64,000 bases of DNA. Origin: Climacium dendroides (taxonomy: Eukaryota; Streptophyta; Bryopsida; Hypnales; Climaciaceae). The stretch's first letter is position 1; each line of letters starts with the position of its first letter. The notes beneath the pieces were generated by a model. That model was not told where the DNA came from. It worked only from the letters and a program-made list of their open reading frames with translations, and made no database searches. Shown here one piece after another: positions 1 to 10,200 of the stretch. The DNA lies in the NCBI GenBank assembly GCA_950106755.1, contig OX467083.1, forward strand, positions 43,662,555 to 43,726,554, written 5' to 3'. Both the position numbers and the translations under genes were made by a program.

Positions 1-2
1 GT

Positions 3-68
3 GTTGAAGTGCTTATTCCTGTGAAGCTTTCATCAGAGGTGATGCCCTCCGAGTCGTTGCTGGAGTAA
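3..68 (+). CDS. possible C-terminal coding end of a gene cut by the window edge
   Basis: Reading frame 3 is open from the window edge to a TAA at 66-68 and encodes about 21 residues ending in MPSESLLE. Base composition here (up to about 330) is more balanced than the AT-rich DNA that follows, as expected for an exon and 3'UTR. There is no start within the window and the fragment is too short to assign a family. It could equally be chance open frame; the call rests on composition and edge position only. Confidence 0.25.
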   Translation, partial: VEVLIPVKLSSEVMPSESLLE

Positions 69-1181
69 TACTGTTTATTTGAGGTATGCTTTGTGATTGT
101 CATTGAGCAACAGATGGAGTGTCTTCTATGTCGTACGAGTTTCTTTACTCGAATTGTTCCGCATGGTTTTTCATCTTCTGATTCGGGTACCAACCTTCAG
201 GTTTGCCTTAAAATCAGCACAAGGATGTTATTCAAGCCCTTCTAACTGCAGATATAAGGTTCTGCGGCAAGCTCTTCAAAATGAAGGAAAAGATGGGTAT
301 GTTTCTTTAACCCTGCAACAGTATTAGAAACAATCCATTTGGTGCAAACTGTTATCCCCTTTTGGTATGAAGAATTTCTAGAAGTTGCTAGAATGGCAAG
401 TATATTCTTTAGCTAAATGCAGTTGAGGTTTTGTAATGTTATGTGACATTTCATATCATGATCTTCTGATCAATTTTACCAAGTGTGCTGAAGGTTCCCG
501 CGGTCAGTAGTGTATCTAGTGCTGGAGAAAGTGGGTGCTACGTGCTCCTGGGTGAGTGCATAAGGTAGAATAGCTCATTGTTGTCACCTTGGTCGTAATA
601 GGTTCATTGGATGAAGAAAAAGATTATGCTGTAGAATGGCAAATTGAAGAACATTCTATTTTTCTACTTTAAGGTATGAAAAGTCACTATGGACACTATC
701 TACATATCAACACCTAAAAAAGGCCATAAATGTTGTAGAATATGACAATAAATCCTTAGTATAGGATCCCATGTAGAGAAACTATTGAACAAGTGTCATT
801 GTGTGAATCTACCATTTTGGTACTCATTGCCTTATCTTTAACATGTGCTTGATTTACAATTAACCCCTACTGTTCATGATTTACAAAAGTAAAATCAGGA
901 TGTAGATCGTTCTATATTTGAACCAAAGTGCTCAATTTCTACTTTAGTAGGCCTTTTTTTTTTCTTGCAAAGAAATTCATGTTATTTTTTGTTCCAAATT
1001 TCAAATACTTTTTAAGTACTCACAAATAATATAAGTGAAGGCTAAAATCAACACATCTTTGTTGAATATTTAATTTTTTTCTAGAAACTATGGTTGTAGA
1101 TTTTAAAATTAAAATATTATATAAAGTTTTTTTATTTCCATAAAAACATTTTTAGAGAAATCAATTCTCCAAAAAATGTGG
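69..1181. other. gene-free AT-rich DNA
   Basis: The first 260 bases have intermediate GC and could be a 3'UTR of the gene at the edge. A 76-codon open frame at 97-327 shows no recognisable motif. Nothing else is supported. Confidence 0.4.
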
Positions 1182-1184
1182 CAT

Positions 1185-1273
1185 TACTACAAGGGAATGC
1201 TATCATTTTTTGTCAATTTGGACATTGTTTGTCAATTAGGACATGTCAATTCGGATGTTGTTTTCTTGTAGTG
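1185..1273. mobile_element. tiny CACTA-type MITE, 89 bp
   Basis: The left end reads TACTACAAGG and the right end, reversed, CACTACAAGA, so the inverted ends agree at 8 of 10 bases. They are flanked by the 3-bp direct repeat CAT at 1182-1184 and 1274-1276. CACTA elements make 3-bp target duplications. The left terminal C appears mutated to T. The small size and short ends make a chance match possible. Confidence 0.4.
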
Positions 1274-1276
1274 CAT

Positions 1277-2683
1277 CTGTTTTTAAATGTTTTTTTGACA
1301 AACCTATTCTACAATTATGGAAAGTGATGATAATGGGTGCTTGTATCTTAATGGCAATCATCATTTTTGAAAATTATAAGAAGGGATAAATGGCTCTTTA
1401 ATGGCTCTTTACTAATACCAAGGGCCCTCTTTGTAGTCTGCTAATCATAGGAATCTCAATAGTCCAATTACTCTTTGGAAACAATTTCCAATGCGATAAA
1501 ATTTGTTTTATAGTTTTTATTGATGTCCAAAAGTAGGAAATTAGTTATCATTGAGCTTTGGGGCTTAGTAGTTGATGAGCAAGAAAATGCTTTGATGGTT
1601 AAGATATAATGTGGATTCTTCACTTTAACTTTAACTTGATTTTTGATTTTTTTTGTTTATTTTTATTTTTATTTTTAAAATTTGTTATATATATTATTTA
1701 TAATATAAATTATTATTTTTTAAAATGAATATAATATCATACTTGGTAGATAGGGTGAACATTCTTTAGTCAAATATTCATTTATTTTTTTGAAAACTAA
1801 AATATTCCACCAATTTTTTTCAATAAAAAACATTTATCAAATGATTTTCAAAATAATTTTTTTTCAACCCTCATGGTTAGGTATGATACAAAAGTTGATT
1901 ATGCACTTTATAATAAGCTTCAATATTATGGATAATTTCTATATTTAAAGAATTAAAAAATGAATATGAATGAAGATTTAAGAAGGGATTTTCCATCACT
2001 TCTATGGCATTTGCAAATGACATACAAATCATTCTAGCAACAACACATGCTTGTTAGTTTTTCAAACAAGAGCAAGAGGAATGTCTATAGTACACAAATT
2101 TTTTTTTTAATAGTAGTTGTCTTCTTCTAATAAGATATGAATTTTTTTAACTAAGATGCAAATCTTTACATGTTAGTTCAAGGCTAAAGATCTACTTATA
2201 TCTAAGTAAAAAAAGAAACATTGATACATTAGTGTACATTTTTTATTGGGGATTTTTCATTTGAACTTTGACTTGACAACCACATTTCAGATCATTTACT
2301 CCTAGGTATGTAAAAATTTATAATAATTTGATTGAACATGCCCTTCTAGGCAAAGCGACCTTTTAAATAACATGTCACAATCATGCTAATATTCAATCTC
2401 AAACAAATTCATTAGCAACATATCACTTTAATAATAAGAGACATTGAAGCACCTCATTTATCTTTTTTAAATTAGTTTTTGGATTGTTTATAATAAATAA
2501 AAGAAAGACAAAAATACATATAAAATATAAAAAATAAGGGACAAAATTCTATAGATTCAATTGTGAGACCATTGGTGAATAATTGCATTTAATTTTAACA
2601 AATTGAGTCATTTTTATTAATCCTTAAAGGATGAGCTGGTCACTATGGAAATCATCTGTTTTAGTAAGGTGTGAATTGTTGGC
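1277..2683. other. gene-free AT-rich DNA
   Basis: Very AT-rich (for example 1640-1900) with no open frame above 60 codons and no repeat that I could pair with another site in the window. Confidence 0.5.
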
Positions 2684-2687
2684 TTAA

Positions 2688-3571
2688 CCCTCAAAGGACC
2701 AAGGCTTTTTTTCTGCCAAAAATACTTAAAATTGCCATTTCTATAGCAAAGAGTAAAAAAATTGAAAAATGTTTTTTTTCACATTTATCCATAGGATCTT
2801 ACACCTAACTAGTATGAGCATGTGTGCAAACAATTTCATAAATTTTGATTGCACAGATTAGAAGATATATGTGTTTAAATTGAAGAAAACAAGTTTTTCA
2901 ATACATTGTGGGACTAGATTTTTTAACTTTGAAATTTCTTAACTACAAAGTTTTGAGGTTTAAATCTTTATGGTGGGTCCATAATTGAATTGAGAGTCTA
3001 GAGGAAAAATAGAATTTCAAGAAAATTATTAAGTAGAAGTAGGTATGTAATAGAATGAAAATTTAAATTATTAATATCTCTAAAATAGAATTGAAATGCA
3101 CTAATTCCAATGGTGAGATTGTTTTAGGAATCAAACTAAACCATGTGGAATTTTATTTTTTTGAAAAATTATAAAAATTACATTTAAAAACGAATCCTAC
3201 AAGTTATTTTTTCAAGGAGATGTTCTAATTGTCTAAAAAACAAGATTGTTCATAACTTTCTCATAACAAATCCAAATGGAATGAATAAAATCTTTTTAAA
3301 TAGACAAAAATATAATCTATAAGAAAAAAAATTTTAAAAAAATTCAAATTCAAATTTTGAGTTTTTTTTTACTGCCCCTTTTCCCTTGTTTTGAGCTTAC
3401 TTGGGCATAACTTTTGTTTTTAGGCACCCATTGAAAAAATTATATTCCCATGAAGCTAATCATTTTTTCTATCTTCATAAAGAATTTTTAAAAATCATGA
3501 CAAAAATTTAGCCTATAGGTACTTGCCTAAAATCCCATTTGTCCTCTAAAGGGACAATGGTCCTTTAGGGG
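2688..3571. mobile_element. TTAA-bounded non-autonomous element, piggyBac-like, 884 bp
   Basis: Both edges are TTAA (2684-2687 and 3572-3575). The left end is CCCTCAAAGGACCA and the reversed right end CCCCTAAAGGACCA, 12 of 14 identical. TTAA target duplication and a CCC(T/C) terminus are the signature of piggyBac elements. There is no coding sequence inside. The interior is a dispersed repeat (family A here) with two further partial copies at 46.8-48.06 kb in the same orientation. TTAA is common in AT-rich DNA, so the matching ends carry the argument. Confidence 0.5.
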
Positions 3572-3575
3572 TTAA

Positions 3576-4529
3576 AAATGTAACAAAAGCACCCATTGGA
3601 AGTCAAACTAATTTAGAAGACCTTTCCTTTTCACACAAAATTTGGAGGATGAATAGTTGCACTTCTAACCTCCGAGAGAGTTTCTTTGTCATTTGTTGGT
3701 TGGAAAATGTCATTAGCGTTGTTTATAGATTAATTGATTGGAAAATCATGTTTTTTACTTTATTGTGAATGATGACTAATAAATAAACTCATATAGACCA
3801 TGATGAATTTACAATATTTAGTTTAAAAAACAATTTCTTCATTGTGATAAAGTTTAGTGAGTGGGGTGCGTTGTTGCATTGATAAAACAATTTGATGTTT
3901 TTAATTACAATCTATCATTTAATGTTAAGCATCATGACATTCATTAAAAAATACAATAAAGCTTGAGCAATAATGTTAGATGAAAATTAGATCTAAATCT
4001 CACTATCACTTAAATACGCAAAATGATTTTTAAGAGCCCAAAACAAGACCCTAAATTAACAACTAACTTTCTACTGCACATGAATTGCATAGAGTGGTTG
4101 GAATTATTTCTCTATCTTTTTTTATTCAAATATCATGGTTTATTCAAGTATCATGGAATGAAATGTTTTGAATGATTTTATTATTTCTTGAGACCATTAA
4201 AAAATATGAATAGAACCCCTATACCTATTTCAAAATCATTTCATATAATTTTATAATACTTTCATTATTTTGATAAATTTTCAATTTAATTTCCAAATAT
4301 ATAAACCTTTAATATTTCTTCAGTTACTTAATAATTTCTAATTTTTAAAAAAATCTAGTAAATTTATAAATATATTTTCAGCTTTAAAAAAACCCTTCAA
4401 TAATATGTAGTAGTGGAATTTCAAGAAGACACAAAGAAAGAGTCACAATTGAACCCACGACTTCTTCGACAACAATTTTGTCTATCATTCCATCAATATT
4501 TTGACCTCGAATAGTCACCAATTGGTAAG
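3576..4529. other. gene-free AT-rich DNA
   Basis: No open frame of note and no repeat identified within the window. Confidence 0.5.
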
Positions 4530-4958
4530 TTAGTACACCTGTAAGAACCACCACCATGTACAATTGGTGTACTTTAATTGTTCATTTGATGTTCCTAAAT
4601 GTAAGACTTTTAAAATCCATGTAGGGTTAGTTTCTTCAAATTCGATGGTTTTTGGATATACTTTGTTGCATACTATAGCATTTGAATGGTTCCAATGTAG
4701 AATGGGATCTACCTTCTTTTCTCCCTTCGTGGAGATGTTGAAATGTTGTGTTCTAAAGACATAAGGTAGGAGGCTCCAAATATGAGCGGGCATTAAGAAC
4801 TGCCCAAATAGGTGGTTGTGAATGGATATGAAGTGGTTCTTAAATGGACCTTTGTAGTCCTTGAATGGATGGAAAGAAAAAAGCATTGATAATGACAAGA
4901 GCCAATCATACTCTTTGCTTTCCCATTTATCTTCAGAAGTTGCATGTGAACAGTTCAT
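4530..4958 (-). CDS. unassigned 142-codon open reading frame
   Basis: An ATG-initiated open frame of 142 codons, long for this AT-rich background, rich in aromatic residues and histidine and ending in CTWWWFLQVY. I recognise no domain. Repeat family B begins about 30 bp upstream of its ATG. It may be a remnant of a transposable element or chance. No splice or promoter evidence supports expression. Confidence 0.2.
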   Translation of the reverse strand: MNCSHATSEDKWESKEYDWLLSLSMLFSFHPFKDYKGPFKNHFISIHNHLFGQFLMPAHIWSLLPYVFRTQHFNISTKGEKKVDPILHWNHSNAIVCNKVYPKTIEFEETNPTWILKVLHLGTSNEQLKYTNCTWWWFLQVY

Positions 4959-4984
4959 GGAAGCCCTAGGGACATAAATAGGGA

Positions 4985-5168
4985 CCTATACCACTTCTTG
5001 TTTGAAAATTCATAACTAATTCAAAAATGATCCAAAAAATATGAAACAACTTGGGTTAGATGCCAATCCCTCTTCTCTTTCAAGGAAAATTTGCTGAAAA
5101 ATATTTTGAGAAGTTTCACCTGACCAAAATTCAGTTTCAGTCCTTAGATGCTCGTGTTTATGGACCGA
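4985..5168. repeat. dispersed repeat, family B, copy 1
   Basis: About 180 bp matching 61360-61510 in the same orientation; the shared block includes GAAACAACTTGGGTTAGATG and a later GCTTCACCT/GTTTCACCT stretch. The second copy lies inside a TTAA-bounded element, suggesting that this is a transposon-derived fragment. Confidence 0.6.
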
Positions 5169-5552
5169 CTCTACCTTAGTTTATTCTTCCCACAAGTTAA
5201 GTTGGAATCTCTTGTCGCTCGCTGTTTAGGTCAAGGACTTAATCCCCTCGCAACTTCCACGCACCTTCCCTCCCTGCACTTAGAAAAAAGGGAGCTTTGT
5301 CCACTCCAATAAGCAAGTGAGGTGAGGCTCCAGGAGACGAGCACACAAGCTGAAAGCGAGTGGAATGGCCGCTTGCCTGCGAGGCTGTGGACCATGTGGC
5401 CTCTCCTCTAGACGGAGCGTGGTCGTTGCCGTCGTCTTCATCGATCAAGGGCCGACTTGCTCACGCAGGGAGCACACATGCTCCCTCGCCATCGCCGTCG
5501 CTCCGCTCTCGCATGGCTGGAAGATCCAGGGGATGACGCCGAGGACGCGGAA

Positions 5553-5561
5553 TTAGGGTTT
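5553..5561 (-). promoter_or_regulatory. telo-box upstream of poly(A) polymerase copy 1
   Basis: AAACCCTAA on the minus strand (TTAGGGTTT on plus), 175 bp before the ATG. Telo-boxes sit near transcription starts of many plant housekeeping genes. The element is kept in the other copy at 54461-54469 although the surrounding sequence has diverged. Confidence 0.55.
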
Positions 5562-5650
5562 CGACGCTCGTGGGTGCGTTTCGAATTTCGTGGTTGCTGG
5601 TGGCTGTTTGTGGGTCAGTCTGGTTCTTGGGTGGAGGAGCGACTTTTGTT

Positions 5651-5678
5651 GGGGATTGGGGGTTGGGGTTAGGGTTAG
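5651..5678 (+). repeat. telomere-like short repeats in the 5' leader
   Basis: Successive GGGGATT, GGGGGTT, GGGGTT and AGGGTT units end about 57 bp before the ATG. The other copy has the same tract with an extra GGGGTT unit (54375-54410). The G-run density would permit a G-quadruplex in the leader RNA; that is inference. Confidence 0.6.
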
Positions 5679-5735
5679 TGCTTGCATGCTCTGCGAGTGA
5701 GCGTCGAGGGACGGGACGGGGCGAGGCGGGGTGGG

Positions 5736-7526
5736 ATGGAGGGTCAGCAGCAGCCGCCTCCTCGCTACCTGGGCGTGACGGAGCCGATCTCCACGTCCGA
5801 TCCCACCGAGTCGGACTTCGTCGCCACCAAGCAGCTCGAGGAGTGCGTCTCGTCGCTGGCGCTGCAGGGCAGCCGCGAGGAGTCGGTGCGTCGCGAGGAG
5901 GTGCTGGGTCGCCTGGACGAGCTGGTGAACGTGTGGGTGAAGCAGGTGAGCCGCAACAAGGGTCTGCACGACGAGGTGGTGCGCGAGGCGCGGTGCAAGA
6001 TCTTCACGTTCGGCTCGTACCGCCTGGGCGTGCACGGTCCGGGCGCCGACATCGACACGCTGTGCGTGGGTCCGCGGTACGTGACGCGCGAGGAGGACTT
6101 CTTCGTGGAGCTGCACGAGCTTCTGTCGCGGACGGAGGGCGTGACGGAGCTGCACACGGTGCCTGACGCGCATGTGCCTGTGATGAGCTTCGAGTTCCAC
6201 GGCATCCCGATCGACCTGCTGTACGCGCGTCTGCCTGTGTGGGTGGTTCCGGAGGAGCTTGACATTTTGCAGGACAGCATTTTGCAGAATGTGGACGAGC
6301 AGAGCGTGCGGAGCCTGAATGGTTGCCGCGTGACGGACCGCATTTTGCGTCTGGTGCCGAACATGGAGCACTTCCGGACCACCCTGAGGTACGTGAAGCT
6401 GTGGGCCAAGAGGCGCGGGGTTTATTCCAATGTGATCGGTTTTCTGGGAGGTGTTAACTGGGCTTTGCTTGTGGCTCGCATTTGCCAATTATACCCTAAC
6501 GCAGTTCCGAGCGTGCTGTTGTCGAGGTTCTTCCGGGTGTACAAGCAGTGGCGCTGGCCTAACCCCGTGATGCTGTGTGAGATCGAGGAGGGTTCTCTGG
6601 GTCTTCCTGTGTGGGATCCGCGGAAGAACCCGCGCGACCGGTCGCACCTGATGCCCATCATCACGCCCACGTACCCTTGCCAGAACTCGAGCTTCAACGT
6701 GTCGAGCAGCACGCTGCGCGTGATGACGGAGGAGTTCAAGCGGGGCGACGGCGTGTGCGACTCGCTGGACGCGAAGGCCGCGGACTGGGCGAAGCTGTTC
6801 GCCCCGTTCCCGTTCTTCGAGAGCTACAAGAACTACCTGCAGATCGACATCTGGGCGGGCGACGAGGAGGAGATGCGCATCTGGAAGGGTTGGGTGGAGT
6901 CTCGTCTGCGTCAGCTGATATTGAAGGTGGAGAAGGACACGCAGGGTCTGCTGCAGTGCCACCCGCACCCGAACGGTTTCCACGACGCGAGCAAGAAGGC
7001 TCCGGTTTGCTCGTTTTTCGTGGCGCTGCAGCGTAAGCAGGGCACGCAGACGCCTTCTGCGCCGTTCGACATGGTGCACACCATCGCGGAGTTCAAGCAT
7101 TCTGTGTTCCTGTACATGCTGTGGAAGCCGAGCATGCGTCTGCACGTGTCGCACGTGAAGCCGAAGCAGATTCCTGCGTACGTGTTTCCCGACGGGGTCC
7201 GTCCGGTGAGGGCTCCGAGGGCTGCGAGCTTGGGCGGTCGGGCTCGTTCGGGTTCTGGGACGGGTTCTGGTTCGGGAGCGGTGTTGGTTCCCGGTGTGGG
7301 TGTCGGTGTGGGCGTGGAGAGCGTGCAGTCGGTGGAGTCTCCGGAGGCGAGCGCGAGGGCCGTGGTTTCTGGTACGCCCCCGAGCGAGGTGAAGGTTCCG
7401 GAAGTGCGTGAGGAGGCGGAGCTTGCGGTGCCCGAGGCGAGCAAGCGGGGTGCCGAGAACGTGCTTCTGGGTCCCGGTCCGGTTTCTTTGAAAAGGGTAA
7501 GGGTGGAGCTTCGTTCGGAGAGTTGA
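5736..7526 (+). CDS. PAPS: canonical nuclear-type poly(A) polymerase, copy 1 (intronless)
   Basis: Adds the poly(A) tail to cleaved pre-mRNA 3' ends in the nucleus. The 596-residue product starts at the first in-frame ATG; upstream in-frame sequence has no ATG. The nucleotidyltransferase core shows FGSYRLGVHGPGADIDTL (residues 92-109) with FGS and catalytic Asp105 and Asp107, and the third Asp at residue 160 in GIPIDLLYARL. The central domain has GGVNWALLVARICQLYPNA (238-256) and the family hallmark around 293-330 (WDPRKNPRDRSHLMPII, then NSSFNVSSSTLRVMTEEF). The RNA-binding-like domain spans about 365-480. The tail (490-596) is Gly/Ser/Val/Pro-rich and ends with a basic KRVRVEL motif that may be a nuclear signal. 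Plant nuclear PAPs are usually about 700-800 residues and interrupted by introns; this one is shorter and intronless, suggesting an old retrocopy. Coding GC is far above the surroundings. The catalytic residues are all present. Protein is identical to the copy at 52527-54317. Confidence 0.95.
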   Translation: MEGQQQPPPRYLGVTEPISTSDPTESDFVATKQLEECVSSLALQGSREESVRREEVLGRLDELVNVWVKQVSRNKGLHDEVVREARCKIFTFGSYRLGVHGPGADIDTLCVGPRYVTREEDFFVELHELLSRTEGVTELHTVPDAHVPVMSFEFHGIPIDLLYARLPVWVVPEELDILQDSILQNVDEQSVRSLNGCRVTDRILRLVPNMEHFRTTLRYVKLWAKRRGVYSNVIGFLGGVNWALLVARICQLYPNAVPSVLLSRFFRVYKQWRWPNPVMLCEIEEGSLGLPVWDPRKNPRDRSHLMPIITPTYPCQNSSFNVSSSTLRVMTEEFKRGDGVCDSLDAKAADWAKLFAPFPFFESYKNYLQIDIWAGDEEEMRIWKGWVESRLRQLILKVEKDTQGLLQCHPHPNGFHDASKKAPVCSFFVALQRKQGTQTPSAPFDMVHTIAEFKHSVFLYMLWKPSMRLHVSHVKPKQIPAYVFPDGVRPVRAPRAASLGGRARSGSGTGSGSGAVLVPGVGVGVGVESVQSVESPEASARAVVSGTPPSEVKVPEVREEAELAVPEASKRGAENVLLGPGPVSLKRVRVELRSES

Positions 7527-8250
7527 GAGGGGTTGTTCTCGATTTGTATTGTAATTTGGAGGTGTTCGACCCCGTGATTCCCCCGCCCGGAGGAGAGGCC
7601 CCAGGAGAGGAGAGGAGGGGAGATGCAGCAGGACTACATTTCATGACATTCTGTGAATAGAGCGCATTGCGGTAGTAGCCTAATTGGAGGGGAGGGGGTG
7701 GGGGTGGGGGTGGTCTGATCCCGGTAGGTTGACCGTTGGGTACGCTGTAGCATTGCCGATGATAGGCTAGGGTAGGATGTTCTGCTGGGACATTGTGTGA
7801 TATGGGAAGCCTTGAGCGCAGCTCTCGTGTCTGTCGGAAGCGATGGTTGGAGAGCGTTGGGTTAGTGTTTTTTTCTGTGAACAGTTTTTAGGGTTTCCAT
7901 ATCACCCCATGTCCTGGGAGAGCGCGTTTAAAAGGAACCGCGGTGCCGAGATGGCTGGTAAGACCGGAGCCCGAGAGCGCTGCTTTTCGCTCCTGGGCAT
8001 TGTAGGTGAGCATTTCGCCAGGAGTGTTTTGCGTGCTCAGGGCCGGCACCAGAAAATACCAAAAAGAGTAGGACGAGAGGAGAGTGGAGTGCATTAGTCC
8101 TTCTATAGCGTAGTAGCCTAGGTTGACTGTATGATAATTTTTTTTGGGTCGTGTGTCACTTGTGATCCTCACCAGATGTTGCTTGACTGAATGTGCTGTG
8201 CTGGTGTTTCCCAGCGCCTCTTTATCTTTAATAAAGTTCCACGTATATTC
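7527..8250 (+). other. 3' untranslated region of poly(A) polymerase copy 1
   Basis: Noncoding sequence between the TGA and the AATAAA at 8230. It appears identical base for base to the other copy, which is unusual for noncoding DNA when the outer flanks have diverged. Confidence 0.6.
8230..8235 (+). terminator. canonical polyadenylation signal
   Basis: AATAAA about 700 nt after the stop codon of poly(A) polymerase copy 1, in a T-rich context. Same hexamer is present in the second copy. The identity block between the copies ends about 90 nt further on. Confidence 0.5.
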
Positions 8251-9300
8251 ACATGATGTTGGGATTCTGGTGTATGTGTGTGCTATGTTTTTTTGTTTTG
8301 ATGTTGGGTTCTTTGTTCACTTGGGGTGTTTTTGAGCATGAATTGTGTTGGTGGAAGTTGTGGAGTTGGTACGTTCCACTGTCTGTGATTGTGTTGAGTG
8401 TTGAGGGACAAGTGTTTTGGTGGGTCTTACCTTGCAAATGATTTTTTATCTTGGGGGCTAGCATTAGTGCAGTGGTCGTTGTCTACTTCCTGTAATTATA
8501 TTATGTTGCTGTGAACTGTGTTGCTGCTCCTGCAGCACAAATGCATGGGTTCTGAATTGCATTGTATTTGTAGTATTTGCTTATGTTTCTTACTTTCATT
8601 GGACTGCGTCCATTTGTACTTCCCTCGTCATCGTTTGTTGTTTCTACTATCCTTTCTGTGCTCCTGTTCTTGGATAGTATCGTGCAGTTTGAGCCTCCTG
8701 TTTGGCATGTCTGTATTCAGTTACGTTTGAGCTTTTCTGAGCTTGTATTTGTGAAGTCAGCTTGCTGGGTGTTATGTTTCTGCGTTGAAATGACTCATGC
8801 TGAAAGGACTCGTACCCGGAAACGACGTGCCAATGATTGTGTTGAAACTCTTTCCCTGTGCACTGTGTATGCCCTGTCCTTCCACTGACTGTATAAGTCA
8901 GAATTTTTTTGCAAAGCACGTTTTTGCCGAAAGTCCACTAGATTTTCAGCTTTTGTTGCGCAAAGTTGAAATTATTTTGAATATACTGTATCGTTTTGTA
9001 GTTGGTGCTTTTGAAAAATATTGAAAACTAGTTATACAATTAGTACTTGGACGATGCTTTGAAGTTTAGGTTTTGTAGAATGGTTTGAAGAACTGCAGCT
9101 TCATTCGTTTACTTGACACGCAGCTGCATCATATTTTTGTATACGCATACTTTTATAGCAAAATATTCTTGCAAATGTGTGATTTGAGTAGGAGGCCCAA
9201 TTTGTGACTTTGAAGAGTTATGTTCTTGTTTTAAGTTTGTGAATCTGTATTTGACCTTCCAATTCATATGTATCAAAATTGCACTCTGGTTTACATCATG

Positions 9301-9496
9301 ATTGGATTCCACTTGGTTGTATCAAAGATTCTACTTGGTTCAAGCTTCTATTGGATTCCACTTGGTTGTATCAAAGATTCTACTTGGTTCAAGCTTCTAT
9401 TGGATTCCACTTGGTTGTATCAAAGATTCTACTTGGTTCAAGCTTCTATTGGATTCCACTTGGTTGTATCAAAGATTCTACTTGGTTCAAGCTTCT
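9301..9496 (+). repeat. 49-bp tandem repeat, four copies
   Basis: Four apparently perfect copies beginning at 9301, 9350, 9399 and 9448; each starts ATTGGATTCCACTTGGTTGT and ends CAAGCTTCT. The equivalent site in the right arm (about 50340-50430) is not expanded and is rearranged. The open frames here are a by-product of the repeat. Confidence 0.95.
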
Positions 9497-10200
9497 AGGA
9501 ATGTACATGTTGTACTTTAGGAACCAATAAGCGTCCACCATGTACTACCTCAATTAGAATTCACGTGCAACTATGTCCAAGTCATGAGGTGTATTTTAGC
9601 AACTATGTTTCTTCTTGCACATTAAAAAAGAGGTGGAATTTTTATCTTGTCATTTATAAAGGGCAAAGTTCAACGTCCTATGCACAAAGATAGGAAAAAG
9701 ATGGGCATCCTATATGCAAAGTTGTCATATTAGCAACAACAGCCTCTACCTTGTATAGTTCATTCTTATTGCTAATACCAAAAATTGCTTTAGATTTTGT
9801 TTCATCAATTTCACATCCATTTTGTGGATGAAATATATAGTGGATTGTCTATAATGACAGTTGGTTTGTGCACAATATATATGAAAGGGTCTCAATGAAA
9901 TTATTGGAAGTTAACTTTGTAACCCCCAAAAGACTAGGCATTCAAATTTTGAACAACAGAGGAACACAAACACATGCCAAGCATATAGAAATGCGTGTTT
10001 GCATCCATCATTTCATTTGATGATTTGTACACTTATTTTTTAGCATTTGTATATGAATTGATCTAATCTATGGATCATCATTTACAATTATTTTAGAAAG
10101 TCATCATTAAATTATTGTTCTAAGTTGCATTTTATAACACATCTTTACAATTTTGGAAATTTGTACTACTCTCTAATCCTTGTGGAGTTAAATTTAGGAA
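9497..10200. other. noncoding part of the left arm
   Basis: AT-rich with no gene. It aligns with 49.3-50.3 kb on the opposite strand at about 90%, with a roughly 290 bp block present only in the right arm (49479-49770). Confidence 0.6.

Noticed and set aside
858..873. Another TTAACCCC piggyBac-like end
   Set aside because: No inverted partner end next to a TTAA was found nearby.
5682..5735. N-terminal 18-residue extension of poly(A) polymerase
   Set aside because: It starts at TTG, has no ATG, and contains the only protein differences between the two copies; the ATG at 5736 is the first Met.
5553..6488. 311-codon (and in the right arm 336-codon) antisense open frames over poly(A) polymerase
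   Set aside because: High GC creates long shadow frames. Their translations are His/Arg/Gln-rich low complexity and the sense frame has all catalytic motifs.
7093..7644. 183-codon antisense Pro/Ser-rich open frame
   Set aside because: Shadow of the Gly/Ser/Val-rich tail of poly(A) polymerase.
9268..9530. Open frames of 72-83 codons with repeated DSTWLYQRFYLVQAS
   Set aside because: Produced in all three frames by the 49-bp tandem repeat.
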